From the NCBI GenBank assembly GCA_039707465.1, contig CM077645.1:65483850-65547849 (forward strand): a stretch of DNA of 64,000 nt, written 5' to 3'. Below are positions 50,001 to 58,201 of this stretch, piece after piece. This stretch comes from Rhabdophis nuchalis (taxonomy: Eukaryota > Chordata > Lepidosauria > Squamata > Natricidae). The first letter of the stretch is position 1. Each line of letters starts with the position of its first letter. The translations under genes were made by a program, and so were the position numbers. The notes beneath the pieces are model-generated. The model worked only from the letters and a program-made list of their open reading frames with translations, ran no database searches and was not told the origin of the DNA.

Positions 50001-51376
50001 TCTGACAATTCCTGTTCTTTGGAATGAGTTCCACCAGAGATTCATATTGTTCCCACCCTTCTGTTGTTTAGGAAATTCCTAAACATTGGATGAACACCCA
50101 GATTGCTGGAGTGTGTGTGTGTGTATGGGGAGAGATGCTGACTCCGTAAACCACAGAGAGGGACTGTAAAGCAGTATGAAGTGGTGTACAAGTCTAAGTG
50201 CTATTGCTTTTGTTCTAATTTGCCTCTAAGATAGAGTGATTTTGAAGTCCCTATTTTGTTTCCTGGTTTGATTTATTCTGGTTTTGTTATGGTATTTCGC
50301 TCTTCCTGTTAGCTGCATTTCCCAAAGATTGGTTTTTCAGTTATATGAGCTAAGCAGAGTCTCTTGGGAGCCTGCCAATTAATTAATATTTTGCTTGTAA
50401 GGTTAACAAAAACAATTAGACAATTATTCAGATGTGCTCAGAGATTTTAGGATTAACTTTGGTCACATTTAACCAAGAGTTGGTTCAGTTGCAAATAATT
50501 GTGTTAAAATTGATATAGCAAACGGTTTCGCTAAAAAACAGACAAGAACATAACAATGTTAAACCCGAACATTCAGGTTTAGAAAGCTACTCATAAGATA
50601 CCAACACACCAATTAGATACAATTCCTGTTCAGCTTTGACAAGCAGAAGCCTAATAATACCATGCCGTCATCCTGTTCTTTTTAATTACAGCAGTAAACT
50701 AGTAATTAAGCACTCAAAAGAAGGACGCCAGGCCTTGACCTTTAATAGGAAAAGCCCCCCTTCAATGCCTTTAAGAAGCGTTATTCTCCATCTCAGAACC
50801 CCACCACCACGAGAAGCCGAAAGAAACAGCACAGCGCACATGCTCAGGAACACTCTCTCCTCCTTCTTCCCACGAGGCTTCCAACTTTCGGCGTGCAGAA
50901 GAACTGCCCTTCCCGCAGCCAAGTTCGCCTCACCACATTAACTCCGAGGCTGCTTTTCGCTCTGCTCGGCCCAGCGGGGGTCCTGACTTCGCCAGGCCAA
51001 ACTCGGTTATTTGCTTTGTCGCCGGCGGTCAGTCCCGCTACTTCCTACCAACCCACCCCTCCAACCCGTTCCGCAAGGAGTGGCGAAGTGCCGCCGTTTC
51101 TCTCCTTCACGGTCGTCCCCGGTGCCAGAGCCGTTCTCAGCAATGCCGCCGTCTTCTCTTTCCTCTCGTGCTTTTATCTTTTTTGGACTCGGCCGACTTC
51201 CGCGTCGTACCCGGGAGTAGCTCAGGCCGCTTCCCCACCGCCTTGACCTGCCTTACAGCTTCTCAAGTTTTCGTGCCTTGCCCTCCCCCCCACGCACCCC
51301 TCCCAAGCCCGTTCTCACCGAAAATGTCCTGCACGATACTGAGAGGGCAGTTCAGCCAGTCCGCCACACACGGCAT
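20106..51376 (-). CDS. MCMBP: MCMBP, minichromosome maintenance complex-binding protein, complete, 16 coding exons
   Basis: Exons in transcript order: 51319-51376 (ATG at 51376), 40152-40237, 39109-39249, 38357-38398, 36919-37020, 35338-35467, 34380-34531, 33559-33659, 32299-32474, 30028-30151, 29222-29339, 27579-27744, 23553-23686, 22906-23070, 22139-22227 and 20106-20232 (stop). They sum to 1911 nt, exactly 636 codons plus stop, against 642 residues in human. The protein starts [19 protein letters not shown], includes [14 protein letters not shown] and [16 protein letters not shown], and ends SVNGNEL, all recognisable MCMBP sequence. From family knowledge, MCMBP binds MCM3-7, supports MCM assembly and unloading, and is needed for sister chromatid cohesion; it is nuclear. 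Every intron is GT-AG except the one between 36919 and 35467, which looks U12-type. Intron 1 is 11 kb and full of transposons. Confidence 0.96.
20233..22138 (-). other. MCMBP: MCMBP last intron
   Basis: A 1.9-kb intron. A segment at about 20560-20820 (TAATGAAGGGGGAAAAAGTT, TGTGACAATGTGTCATC) looks like a dispersed repeat that I cannot name. A SINE-like remnant lies at 21690-21835. The rest is unremarkable. Confidence 0.4.
21690..21835 (+). repeat. SINE/LINE-tail remnant
   Basis: CTGCTGGGTAATCTTGGGCC...CAACCTCCCACAGGATTGTT...TTGAGTTATTTGTAAAA has the layout of a common squamate retroposon tail (CTTGGGCCAGTCACTC...CAGGGTTGTTG...). Diverged. Confidence 0.4.
23852..23960 (-). repeat. (AGAAT)n plus probable LINE 3' end
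   Basis: Four AGAAT units lead into AATCTTTATTACGGTCAAAG, which read on the minus strand looks like a retroposon 3' tail with a pentanucleotide repeat. Family not identified. Confidence 0.4.
24343..24784. mobile_element. hAT-like nonautonomous element, GTGATGGCGAACC family, copy A
   Basis: Starts CAGTGATGGCGAACCTTTTT and ends TAGGTTTGTCATCACGG. The flanking 8-mers GGCCAGGT and GGCTAGGC match at 6 of 8 positions. The interior is GC-rich (GCATGTGCG runs, TCTGGGGAAGGCAAAAACAG). No transposase is encoded. Confidence 0.75.
25627..26148. mobile_element. hAT-like nonautonomous element, GTGATGGCGAACC family, copy B with nested MITE
   Basis: Begins CAGTGAGTGCGAACCAGGTG and ends AAAAGGTTCGCCATCGCTG, with the perfect duplication GAATATAC at 25619-25626 and 26149-26156. 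A palindromic MITE (25756-25890) is inserted in it with its own duplication, so this element is the older of the two. Confidence 0.88.
25756..25890. mobile_element. Palindromic 135-bp hAT MITE, copy 3 (nested)
   Basis: Begins CAGGGATGTCCAAACTTGGG and ends with its near-exact reverse complement. The perfect duplication CTCTAGAG lies at 25748-25755 and 25891-25898. It has the same 135-bp length as copies 1 and 2 and sits inside the hAT-like element at 25627-26148. Confidence 0.92.
27750..27836. repeat. MCMBP: Short tandem duplication beside an MCMBP splice acceptor
   Basis: AAAAAAATCACTATAATGA occurs three times and GAATTGCCATATGGAAC twice, immediately upstream (in transcript sense) of the exon at 27579-27744. 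On the MCMBP strand this triplicates a T-tract close to the acceptor. Confidence 0.85.
28317..28975. mobile_element. Degraded Tc/mariner-like MITE, interrupted
   Basis: The left part (ACAGGTAGGCTTATGATAGC...) and right part (ATCACAATCATGTGACAGC...GTTGAGGACTATC) match the CAGGTAGTCCTC family. About 330 bp of unrelated GA-rich sequence (28440-28770) separates them. Confidence 0.4.
28979..29021 (+). repeat. (TC)n(AC)n microsatellite
   Basis: A TCTCTC run directly followed by an ACACAC run, in MCMBP intron 11. Confidence 0.95.
30204..30602. mobile_element. Tc/mariner-like MITE (CAGGTAGTCCTC family), first of a tandem pair
   Basis: Left end ACAGGTAGTCTTCAACTTAT, right end GCAAGTCTACCTGT. The interior carries AACAACTG and CACTTAAC repeats. 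It lies in the MCMBP intron right after the exon 30028-30151 (on genome coordinates). Confidence 0.8.
30608..30986. mobile_element. Tc/mariner-like MITE (CAGGTAGTCCTC family), second of a tandem pair
   Basis: Left end GCAGGTAGTCCACAACTTAT, right end AACTTGAAGATTACCTGC. It begins only about 5 bp after the end of the previous copy. Confidence 0.78.
32581..33201. mobile_element. Tc/mariner-like MITE split by another repeat
   Basis: Left end ACAGAAAGTCCTCGACTTAC and right end GTAAGTCAAGGACTATCTGT. At about 32915-33150 it is interrupted by a segment starting TAATCTTTATTGTCATTGTA that looks like an antisense retroposon tail. Confidence 0.75.
33949..34281. mobile_element. Tc/mariner-like MITE (CAGGTAGTCCTC family), uninterrupted
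   Basis: Left end ACAGGTAGTCCTCAATTTAC, right end AAATCGAAGACTACCTGT, about 333 bp. It is among the cleanest copies in the window and lies between MCMBP exons 34380-34531 and 33559-33659. Confidence 0.85.
35468..36918 (-). other. MCMBP: U12-type (minor spliceosome) intron of MCMBP
   Basis: On the minus strand the exon ends ...GTA AAA GAA and the intron opens ATATCCTTTG, an exact match to the AT-type U12 donor. A perfect U12 branch site, TCCTTAAC (35486-35479), lies about 12 nt before the downstream exon. The reading frame requires the next exon to begin GCTTAT (35467), so the intron appears to end ...ACTTAA, giving AT-AA termini. An AG boundary one base later would shift the frame unless the donor also moves one base. 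The donor and branch site are read directly; the termini are inferred from phase and homology. Confidence 0.75.
36340..36830 (+). repeat. BovB/RTE-like LINE or derived SINE remnant
   Basis: The 3' part (GAGTTGACACAACTTGATGG followed by CACAGAATCAAG) resembles the 3' end of reptilian BovB LINEs. The upstream part has short decayed coding-like stretches. No intact reading frame. Confidence 0.4.
39250..40151 (-). other. MCMBP: MCMBP intron 2, nothing recognised
   Basis: About 0.9 kb of AT-rich sequence between exons 2 and 3. I see no repeat family or additional exon in it. Confidence 0.5.
42709..44685 (+). mobile_element. ORF1-only L1-type element (HAL1-like), copy 1
   Basis: A 1977-bp element flanked by the perfect 16-bp duplication AAGAACAGAAGCAACC (42693-42708 and 44686-44701). 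Order: a CpG-rich 5' leader of about 860 bp starting GACTTCCGGTTCCGGCTCC, ORF1 (43570-44418), a 267-bp 3' UTR with AATAAAACTTTTTCAATA and a poly(A) tail. There is no ORF2 and no room for one. The intact left end and duplication show it inserted as a complete unit, not a 5'-truncated L1. It inserted into a CR1 LINE. Confidence 0.88.
43570..44418 (+). CDS. L1 ORF1p-like protein of ORF1-only element, copy 1 (282 aa)
   Basis: An intact reading frame. Residues about 5-90 form a coiled coil (heptads around [19 protein letters not shown], then NTQKNEELE). Residues about 92-185 resemble the L1 ORF1 RRM ([33 protein letters not shown]). Residues about 186-245 resemble the C-terminal domain ([44 protein letters not shown]). 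From family knowledge, ORF1p trimerises and coats RNA as a chaperone. The ATG in AATCATGG is a good initiation context. It is unrelated to the MCMBP host gene, whose intron it occupies in antisense orientation. Confidence 0.85.
   Translation: MAQKSELAGLELRMASLESVIQTLVQEIKAQREENINFKKELLDTRKQVLENTQKNEELEGGLAGAKGEIKNVTNEVVEINGHVSRIDMERMTYFLRFQNVSEESGECLPELMSTIIADYLHKPKDEIRGDIDLVYRINSAYARINEVPREIHVKFVRRSTREEILKVQRGGPLIYQQKEVAILKQIPRKIREARRKFSFLSKKLFDHGIWFKWMMPEGMLVFWEGGRVRIKTVAEAEAFLKKHSSVLGEDPGRAGGATALPAGGLEGGIEDIIAKRLRSKK
45089..45150 (+). repeat. (TG)n/(AC)n microsatellite
   Basis: GTGTGTATATATAT, ACACACACACAC and TGTGTGTGTG runs alternate over about 60 bp. Confidence 0.85.
45425..45480 (+). 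repeat. (TA)n/(CA)n microsatellite
   Basis: ATATATATACATATATATAT followed by a CACACA run. Confidence 0.85.
46507..46800 (+). repeat. Imperfect AGGT/GATA/GAGA minisatellite
   Basis: Blocks of GTAGGTAG, ATAGAGAGGGAGAG and AGAGAGAAATACAGTAGGTAG recur with a loose spacing of 60-90 bp. An expanded simple repeat inside the surrounding DNA element. Confidence 0.8.
46937..48942 (+). mobile_element. ORF1-only L1-type element (HAL1-like), copy 2
   Basis: About 2.0 kb between copies of the 11-bp duplication AAGACTTGTGG (46926-46936 and 48943-48953). Same layout as the element at 42709: a leader of about 870 bp starting GCTTCCGGTTCCGGCTCC, ORF1 at 47807-48655, and a 3' UTR sharing GGAAGGGCCGACGACT and AATAAAACTTTTTCAATA, then about 20 A. 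No ORF2. It inserted into the palindromic hAT MITE. Confidence 0.88.
47807..48655 (+). CDS. L1 ORF1p-like protein of ORF1-only element, copy 2 (282 aa)
   Basis: An intact 282-codon frame, the same length as the copy at 43570 and alignable without gaps. I counted about 43 differences (roughly 85% identity), concentrated at the N-terminus and in the Gly/Pro-rich segment before the C-terminus. The RRM block [20 protein letters not shown] and the C-terminal block [20 protein letters not shown] are identical. Both end IAKRLRSKK. Same domain order: coiled coil, RRM-like, CTD. Confidence 0.85.
   Translation: MDQETALASLEQRMASLETVIQTLVNEIQAQRAENINFKKELLDTRKQVLENTQKTEELEGGLVGVKGEIKNVTKEVGEIDGHVSRIDMERMTYFLRFQNVLEESGECLPDLMSTILADYLQKPKDEIRGDIDLAYRINSAYARINEVPREIHVKFVRRSTREEILRAQRENPLIYQHKKVTILKQIPRKIREARRKLSFLSKTLFDHGIWFKWVTPEGMLVFWEGGRVRIKTVAEAEAFLKKHSSALVEDPGGTEGATAPPAGGQGGEKEDTIAKRLRSKK
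51319..51376 (-). CDS. MCMBP: MCMBP first coding exon
   Basis: The reverse complement reads ATG followed by [18 protein letters not shown] and one base of the next codon, then a GTGAGA donor. The 58 nt leave phase 1, which exon 2 (starting CTCAGAATAG) completes as Ala. The ATG is in context AAGATGC. The N-terminus matches the MCMBP family pattern MPCxxDWLxxPLxIVQ, which fixes this start. Confidence 0.93.
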
Positions 51377-51705
51377 CTTTTCGGGTCTTCGACGCGTTTA
51401 AAAGGCCTGGAGAGACACGCCAAAGAGTGGTCTCCCTTCAGAGGAGCCGCTTTCCCCCCCCGAGCCGGACGGAGAGCGCTTAAGATAGCGGGCGGGCGGG
51501 CGTTCCAGGCTGGGCTGAAAGCAGCGCAAGCCAGGCCGGGGCGGACTTCAAGCCTCACTTCGCTCCGCTCTAAGCGCGGGCTCAGGTTGGCGGGAGAAGA
51601 GGGAAGAGAGCGGCGGCGTCGCCGCCATCTTAGAGCCGGGCGGAAGGGGCAGGGCCTTGTCGGGGAGGGCTCCAGAGAGTCGGGAGACGTGGAAGTCCCT
51701 CCGTC
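51377..51705. promoter_or_regulatory. Divergent MCMBP/SEC23IP promoter inside a CpG-rich island
   Basis: The two start codons face away from each other with 329 bp between them. The surrounding sequence (about 50.8-52.1 kb) is strikingly GC- and CpG-rich compared with the AT-rich introns, with blocks such as GCGGGCGGGCG and GGCGGCGTCGCCGCC. No TATA box was seen. Bidirectional transcription is inferred from layout; start sites were not located. The conserved head-to-head order supports it. Confidence 0.75.
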
Positions 51706-54700
51706 ATGGCTGCCCCCAAAACCTCCGCCAGCGGCGGCATCTCTTCGACGAGCGGCGGTACTAACTTGCTCTTCTCCTCTTCGGCCACCGAGTTCAATTT
51801 CACCGTCCCTTTCATCCCCGTCAGCCAAGCCCCTCCTGTGGCCGGTACTGGACCTGGCCTCCTTCCCTCAGGTAATGGTCGTGGGGTTGGGGGCGAGGGG
51901 GGACGACACAAGGGAGTTGGGATCCCCCCTTGGAATCCATTTTCGCTCTCTTTCCCCGCTTCGTTTTGACGGGCGACTCTAAGGCATTTAGGGGGCTTTG
52001 ACGGCTTGGGGGGGGGGAGGGAAATCCCCGCCGTAGGTCTTGGCGATAACGACGCCTGCAAAGAGGCTCTTCCATCTTGCAGATCGGAGGTCTCGTAATC
52101 TCCAGGACCTGCGATGGACGGGATGATGAATGGAGGGGTTTGAGAAGGTGGGATATTCCAGGGATGTGGCATTTATTTATTTATAACGGGAAACGGATGT
52201 ATTGTTGCCGTTGGCCTGCGTTTCTTTATATCGGGTTTTGAAATTGAGTTATTTTACTGGCGAGATTGCCGAATGTCTTGGCTTGCCGCCGCCCCCCGCC
52301 CCCCAATCTTCTTTACGGTCTTTTTGACAGTTTAGGGCAGCACTCCATGCCCTTGAAGGCTTTTTAGTGCATAAAAAATGTGTGCTTTCACAGCCTTGGT
52401 GCTACAATCTTATTACTGACGAGGCAGAGAAAGTTCTTCCCACCAAGAGACTTGCCCAATCAGTGGGTAGGATTTCCTGGCTCATGTGACCTGTTGCATT
52501 TCTTTTTCTTGCAATTAAGCTTCCCGAAAGTTTAGTTGTTTGGAGATAACTACGGGTAGTGCTGGACTTAGAACAGTTTACTTAGTGACCGTTCAAAGTT
52601 ACAATGGCACTGAGAAAAGTGACTTATGACCATTTTTCTTACTTATGACCATTGCAGCAGCCACATGGTCACGTGATTTACATTCGGATGCTGGGCAACT
52701 GGCTCATGTTTATGACGGTTGCGGTATCCTGGAGTCATGTGATCGCTTTTTACAATCTCCTGACAGGCAAAGTCAATGGGGCAACCAGATTCACTTAACA
52801 ATGGTGTTAATTTAACAACTGCAGCAATTCACTTCACAAATGTGGCAAGAAAAGTTGGAAAATGGGGCAAACCTCATTTAACAAATTTCTCAGTACCATA
52901 AATTTTAAGCTCAATTGCGGTCATGTTGAAGACTACCTGTAGTAATATGGAAGAACATAATGTTGCCATCTTTCTTGGATAGAAGCATAGCAGACAAGAT
53001 TTGGAGGGATCAGTTTATTAGGATGTTGATTGGAGACAGGTGTAAGGCATCAGTTGATTGTAGTGAAAACCAGTGACATCAGATGGGAAAGAGGGAAATA
53101 TGTTATTTAGAAGAGGTTTTGTAGCATTAACCTAATTGACACATTTATATTTCTCTTATAATTCCCATATTTATTTATTTGGTAAATTTATAAACCTGCC
53201 CATCTCACATACTTGACTCTAAGCAGTGTGTACAGTTAAAAAACCCCACAAAAATGATGCAACAAAATAACCAAAAGAATCATAGCAAAAATTATAAAAA
53301 GTTAAAACATTAAATATAATTTGCAGAAGGGCACACTCTATTTCCCTGGTAATAAAACCCTTTGTAGACTCCATACTCATGCTATTGGATCCCAGGCCTG
53401 ATGGCAAAGACATGTTTTCAGATCTTTCTGGAAGGTCAGCAAAGTCAGTTTGGGCTTTGCTGCCTGTTTATTTGCAGTAACTTAGTTCTCATTATGGCAT
53501 TGAAGAACAGCCTCAAAAATTAGGCAGAGTTAAGGAAAGAAATGCTCCTATCACTAGGAGAAAATGAGCAGAGCCATAGTAAAAATGGTGGTGTTAATTT
53601 TATCAAATACAGAACAGATTAATCAATAAACTGATTAGGTCATATTATTACCTAAAATAAGCCCTAAAGTAGGATTCATGCTATCAAAAAATAACTTTCT
53701 CAGTCTCTTCCAAATCTGAAAGATTCTGCCCCCATCCATGTCTATATTTTACACAGTTTACTTGCATTTTGTCTCATTTTTGAGAAATAATGATCTCCCC
53801 CTTCCTCTGTTAAATGTAGTATATAGCCATCGAAGGAAAGTTCACCTTCTAGATTAATTGATGGTGCCTTGATAGTTTGAAAATTTGGCTGATATATTAG
53901 CATTAATATTCCAAGTTGGCTACTGTATTGAGTGAACATCCTTATTGGGATAATTAAAGCTTGCCAAAAGAATACATTACTATCTTATTGAGGTAATACA
54001 AATACTGTAGCTGAACAGAAAAACTTAAAAATGGTAGAGATGTTTGATGCTGAAATTCAATGAATTATAGCACTGTTGATTTTTAACTGATGTTATGGAG
54101 GAGATGCCATTATTTCATATTTTTTATTGATCCTTGCTATATTCTTTAATGCAGATGATAACACAGATGTTGGTGAAGAAGACAGCTTCCTAGGCCAGAC
54201 ATCAACAAATGTGAACCCTCCATCTACATTCAGTTATTTCTCCCAAATTCCTAGCAGTAGTGATCCCTTTGGAAGCATTGGACAACCACCCTTAGGAGTG
54301 ACAACCTCAACCTCAGCTGGAACATTTGTTTTCTCTAAACCTCCAGTTTCTTTCCCTCTTCTGCCTTCATCACAAGATGGGCCAAATGTATTTTCAGCTT
54401 CCACTTCTAAATCACAATCTTTTAATACTCCGTCTACTTCAGTGCAAGGAATTGGAACTTATCAAGCACCTCAGCAAAGTGGTCCTCCACCAGCTGTCTT
54501 TTCAACACCACCTCAGGGAGCATCACAACAAGGTTATAATCCCTATCGTCATACTACCTTAAGTAGTAGAGCCAATCCCTATATCACTCCCCCACAGCTT
54601 CAACAGACACAAGCACCTGACCAGAGTCTGCAGCCTTCACCTTCTGTACCACCTATGCAGAAGTATCCAACTCCTGCAGGACCAATGCCACCGGTAGGAA

Positions 54701-57700
54701 GATTATCTATCAGTATATTATAATTCCTATAAAAAAGTTAAGGCCTCAATATTGTAGTTTGTTGCTCCTCTTAACAATTATCGTTTCACTTTCTCACATC
54801 TTCCAGCAGCTCAATAACAATAATTTACGACTGGCTGAATATGTTTTATAACTTGATTTAACTGAAAAAGGGAAATCTAGACATATATGAACAAAATCAT
54901 TTGAGACCAATGTTGCCCTTAAAATAAAGTTATATGTATTTGCTATCTTAACCCTTGTTTATTATTTTGCATGAAAACAAAAATGAAATGTTTTTGATTT
55001 TAGGATTTGTTGACACTTTAATTATACCAAGTAAAGAATTAATACTTAGTTTATTGGTCATATCTGAATGTAAAATATTTGCAAAATTATGAAATTGATT
55101 AGTTTTTGTATTTAATATGATAACTTTTGAAAGTTATATTGAATAGAGTTTTGATTTGGATTCAATTGTGAAACCTAATGTCTTCCCCCTAGATCAAGTT
55201 TGAAAATAATTGGCAATCAGATATACAAAATTAAGATCCAATTCCCTTATTGCTTTTTCTTGCTATGCTAAATTGACATCTATAAGAATAATGTATTCCT
55301 GTAATTCAGAATGGAATTAATTGTATGTAAGTAAGACCTGTATCAATATATCAAGTAAAACTTTGAAATATTAAGGGAACTTTTCCACGCTCCTCTTTTT
55401 TTCATTCCAGTCAGCCCTATCACCTCAGACATCAATGTTAGCAGGTCCACTTGTGAAGGCACCGCCTGTCTTATTACAAAATCAGTATGAACCAGTTCAG
55501 CCACATTGGTATTACTGCAAGGAAGTGGAAAACAAGGAACTATGGATGCCTTTCAGTGATTTAGATTCTACAACTCTAGATAAGGTTTATAATTCTGGTA
55601 AGAGTTAAGGATGTTCTTTGTTAATAATTTGTACTTTTGGTCATGAAGCGAATAGACAAGCATATTATATAACCGTGATGGCGAACCTATGGCACGTGTG
55701 CCACAGGTGGCACGTGGAACCATTTCTTAGGGCATGCCAGGCATTGCCCTGTCAGCTCCAGTGCGCATGTGTGTGCTGGCCAGCTGATTTAGTCCTTCTT
55801 TTGAGGCCAGTTTTTGCCCTCTGGAGGCTTCAGGGAAGCTCCTGAAGCCTCTGGAGGTGGGGAGGGGAGGCTGTTTTCACCCTCCCCAGTCTCCTAGAAA
55901 GCTTCTGGAGCCTGGGGAGGGTGTAAAAAGCGTGCCAAAAGAAGGGGGTTGTGCACATAGCATTATGGGTGTGGCATGCCCACGCACACACACCCTCTGC
56001 GCTCCCCCCACTTTTGGCACGCGAGCCAAAAAAGGTTAGCCATCACTGTTATATAATATGCAGATCATTTTTACAATGACATATTATTTGCATATATTTA
56101 AAGACTGTTTTCTCAGTGAAAGTATGAGACCTGGTAGATTCTTGTTTGGAGGCAATGTTTTTTCAGAAAATCTAGGTGCTTTTCCTGATATTTTCTGAGA
56201 ACTGTCCTGGAAATGATCAAACTGAGCATTTTTTACAGATGCTATATCTCAAAGAGTAATCAGTAATTATATATATATATTTACCTGTCATAGTTTAGTA
56301 TTTGATTTATAAAAAAACATTTCATGATCTTGAAGACAGTTATTCATGTAATCAAGATTAAGTGGCCAATTCTATCAGATATTTTTGTTCACTCCCCCCT
56401 CCCTTCCTTTAAGCAAGTTTACTACAGAAGTTTCCATAAAGTCATACATTTGAGTAATGAAGAGCAATTCTGTCAAAAATCTTCAGAGAATACTCTAGCC
56501 ATTTCAAAATAACAACATTGGATACTGAATACGTCATTACTCAAAGAGGGTTTCCCCCTAGTTTTCAGAGTATTTCTCCTGTTTCTTGTTTTTCTCTATG
56601 GGGTCTACTGAACTTTTCTATTCTATCCATGCTGGTGTATTTTGTATATTGTCTGATTCTGACATCACCAATGAGCAAAGTGGAACAACTGTTGAAAGAG
56701 ATAAACATTAAATCTAGAACACTTTCCATCTTGTCTTCATTTTCCAATAGAAGCTTTAGTTCAGAAACAAAATATCACTGTTCAGTGTAAAACTTGAAGC
56801 TTTCTCATTTCCAGTATTCACATGTTAGATGAGAAAGAGAGAAAGGTTGATAAAGTAATAACTTTCTTCTTAATCTTTAGTGCAACCTGATCCAGAGAGT
56901 GTAGTCTTGAGTACTGATGGAGGACGTTATGATGTTTATCTATATGATCGTGTGAGGAAAGCTGTATATTGGGAAGAACAACAATCTGAAGTAAGACGAT
57001 GTACTTGGTTTTATAAGGGAGATAAGGACAGCAGATTTATTCCTTATACGGAGGATTTCAGTGAAAAACTAGAGGTGAGTATTTTTAAAAAGGAAGGCAA
57101 CAATGTTAGCTGTAGATTTTTTTAAAAATTCCAAATTCAAAAGTAAAATTTATTTTGAATAATAAAATAATAATGTGCTACCATATCCATATCATTATCA
57201 TCAGTATCTTTTGTGTGTAGCGCATAGGGTAGCAAGCTTTTCCCAGTGAATCTATTTTAAAAATCATTTTATTGTTTTGTGGCCTTTGAGTTATAAAAAT
57301 GTTGCTGTAATATTAATTTTAAACCAAAATTTAGTATAAAGTAAAACATGTTGAAACTTGGGTTTTTATTATTATTATTTAAATACAAAATTACTTTATA
57401 TTGAATAGATTATATGTGGCAAATATATATACCGTATTTTCCGGCGTATAAGGAGACTGGGTGTATAAGACAACCCCCTACTTTTCCTGTTAAAATATAG
57501 GGTTTGGACTATACTCACCATGTAAGACTACCCCTCTTCCGAGGCACACCAAATAGCCAATCAGCCTCCATTTTATTTCCAGTGCCTTTCTCCAAGCTTG
57601 GAACTGAACCAGGTGGTTTTTCCTTCCAACACTCCCCTTCCCCAAACTGGACCCCAGATGAGCCGGGTTGGCTTCTTCTGGTGACGGGGGTGAGCTGGGA

Positions 57701-58166
57701 GACACGCAGCATAGTTTGAACCAGTTGCCAAGCATCTGAATTTTGACCCCTTGACCATGAGGGATGCTACAAAGGTTGTAACTCTTAAAAAATGGTCAGA
57801 AGTCATTTTTTTCCAGTGAGGATGTAAGTTTGACTGGTCACTAAAAGAACTGTTGTAAGTGGAAGCCTACCCGTACCTTCCAGCTGTATTGTGTCCCGCA
57901 GGTTCCAAAAACAGATCAGGAAAGTCTGTTTTGATTACCTATGGAATACCACTATATGAGAAAGTATCTTGTTCCTTTTTAATCCCTTGCTCAGCTCTTC
58001 TTGCCTATTATTTCAGTCACCAAACTTTTAATGTGAAGACAGCCCGCCACAGACACCAACGTCGCACAACACACGAGACCGACTACTAAATTAACGTGAT
58101 TAAGGCAACGGGCTATGCGGGGGTGCACACATGTGTCTGCCTGCGTTGGAAGTTCAGCGCAGGAGC

Positions 58167-58201
<35 letters not shown>

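Larger units (their letters stand above)
40238..51318 (-). other. MCMBP: MCMBP intron 1, transposon-rich
   Basis: The largest intron (11 kb). It holds unexplained sequence at 40400-42320 (40550-40880 looks repeat-derived), a CR1 LINE split by an ORF1-only L1 element, microsatellites at 45.1-45.5 kb, an imperfect tetranucleotide array, a nested transposon complex at 46451-49493, and 49500-50780, in which I recognise nothing. Confidence 0.7.
51872..54154 (+). other. SEC23IP: SEC23IP intron 1
   Basis: A 2.3-kb intron. The first 250 bp continue the CpG-rich island. It holds a Tc/mariner-like MITE (52551-52940) and an antisense LINE-tail-like segment (53160-53560). From 53640 to 54150 nothing was recognised. 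Confidence 0.6.

Noticed and set aside
51278..52172. Long open frames on both strands in the CpG island (up to 234 codons)
   Set aside because: GC-rich sequence has few stop codons. The frames overlap the MCMBP and SEC23IP first exons out of phase and match no protein I recognise.
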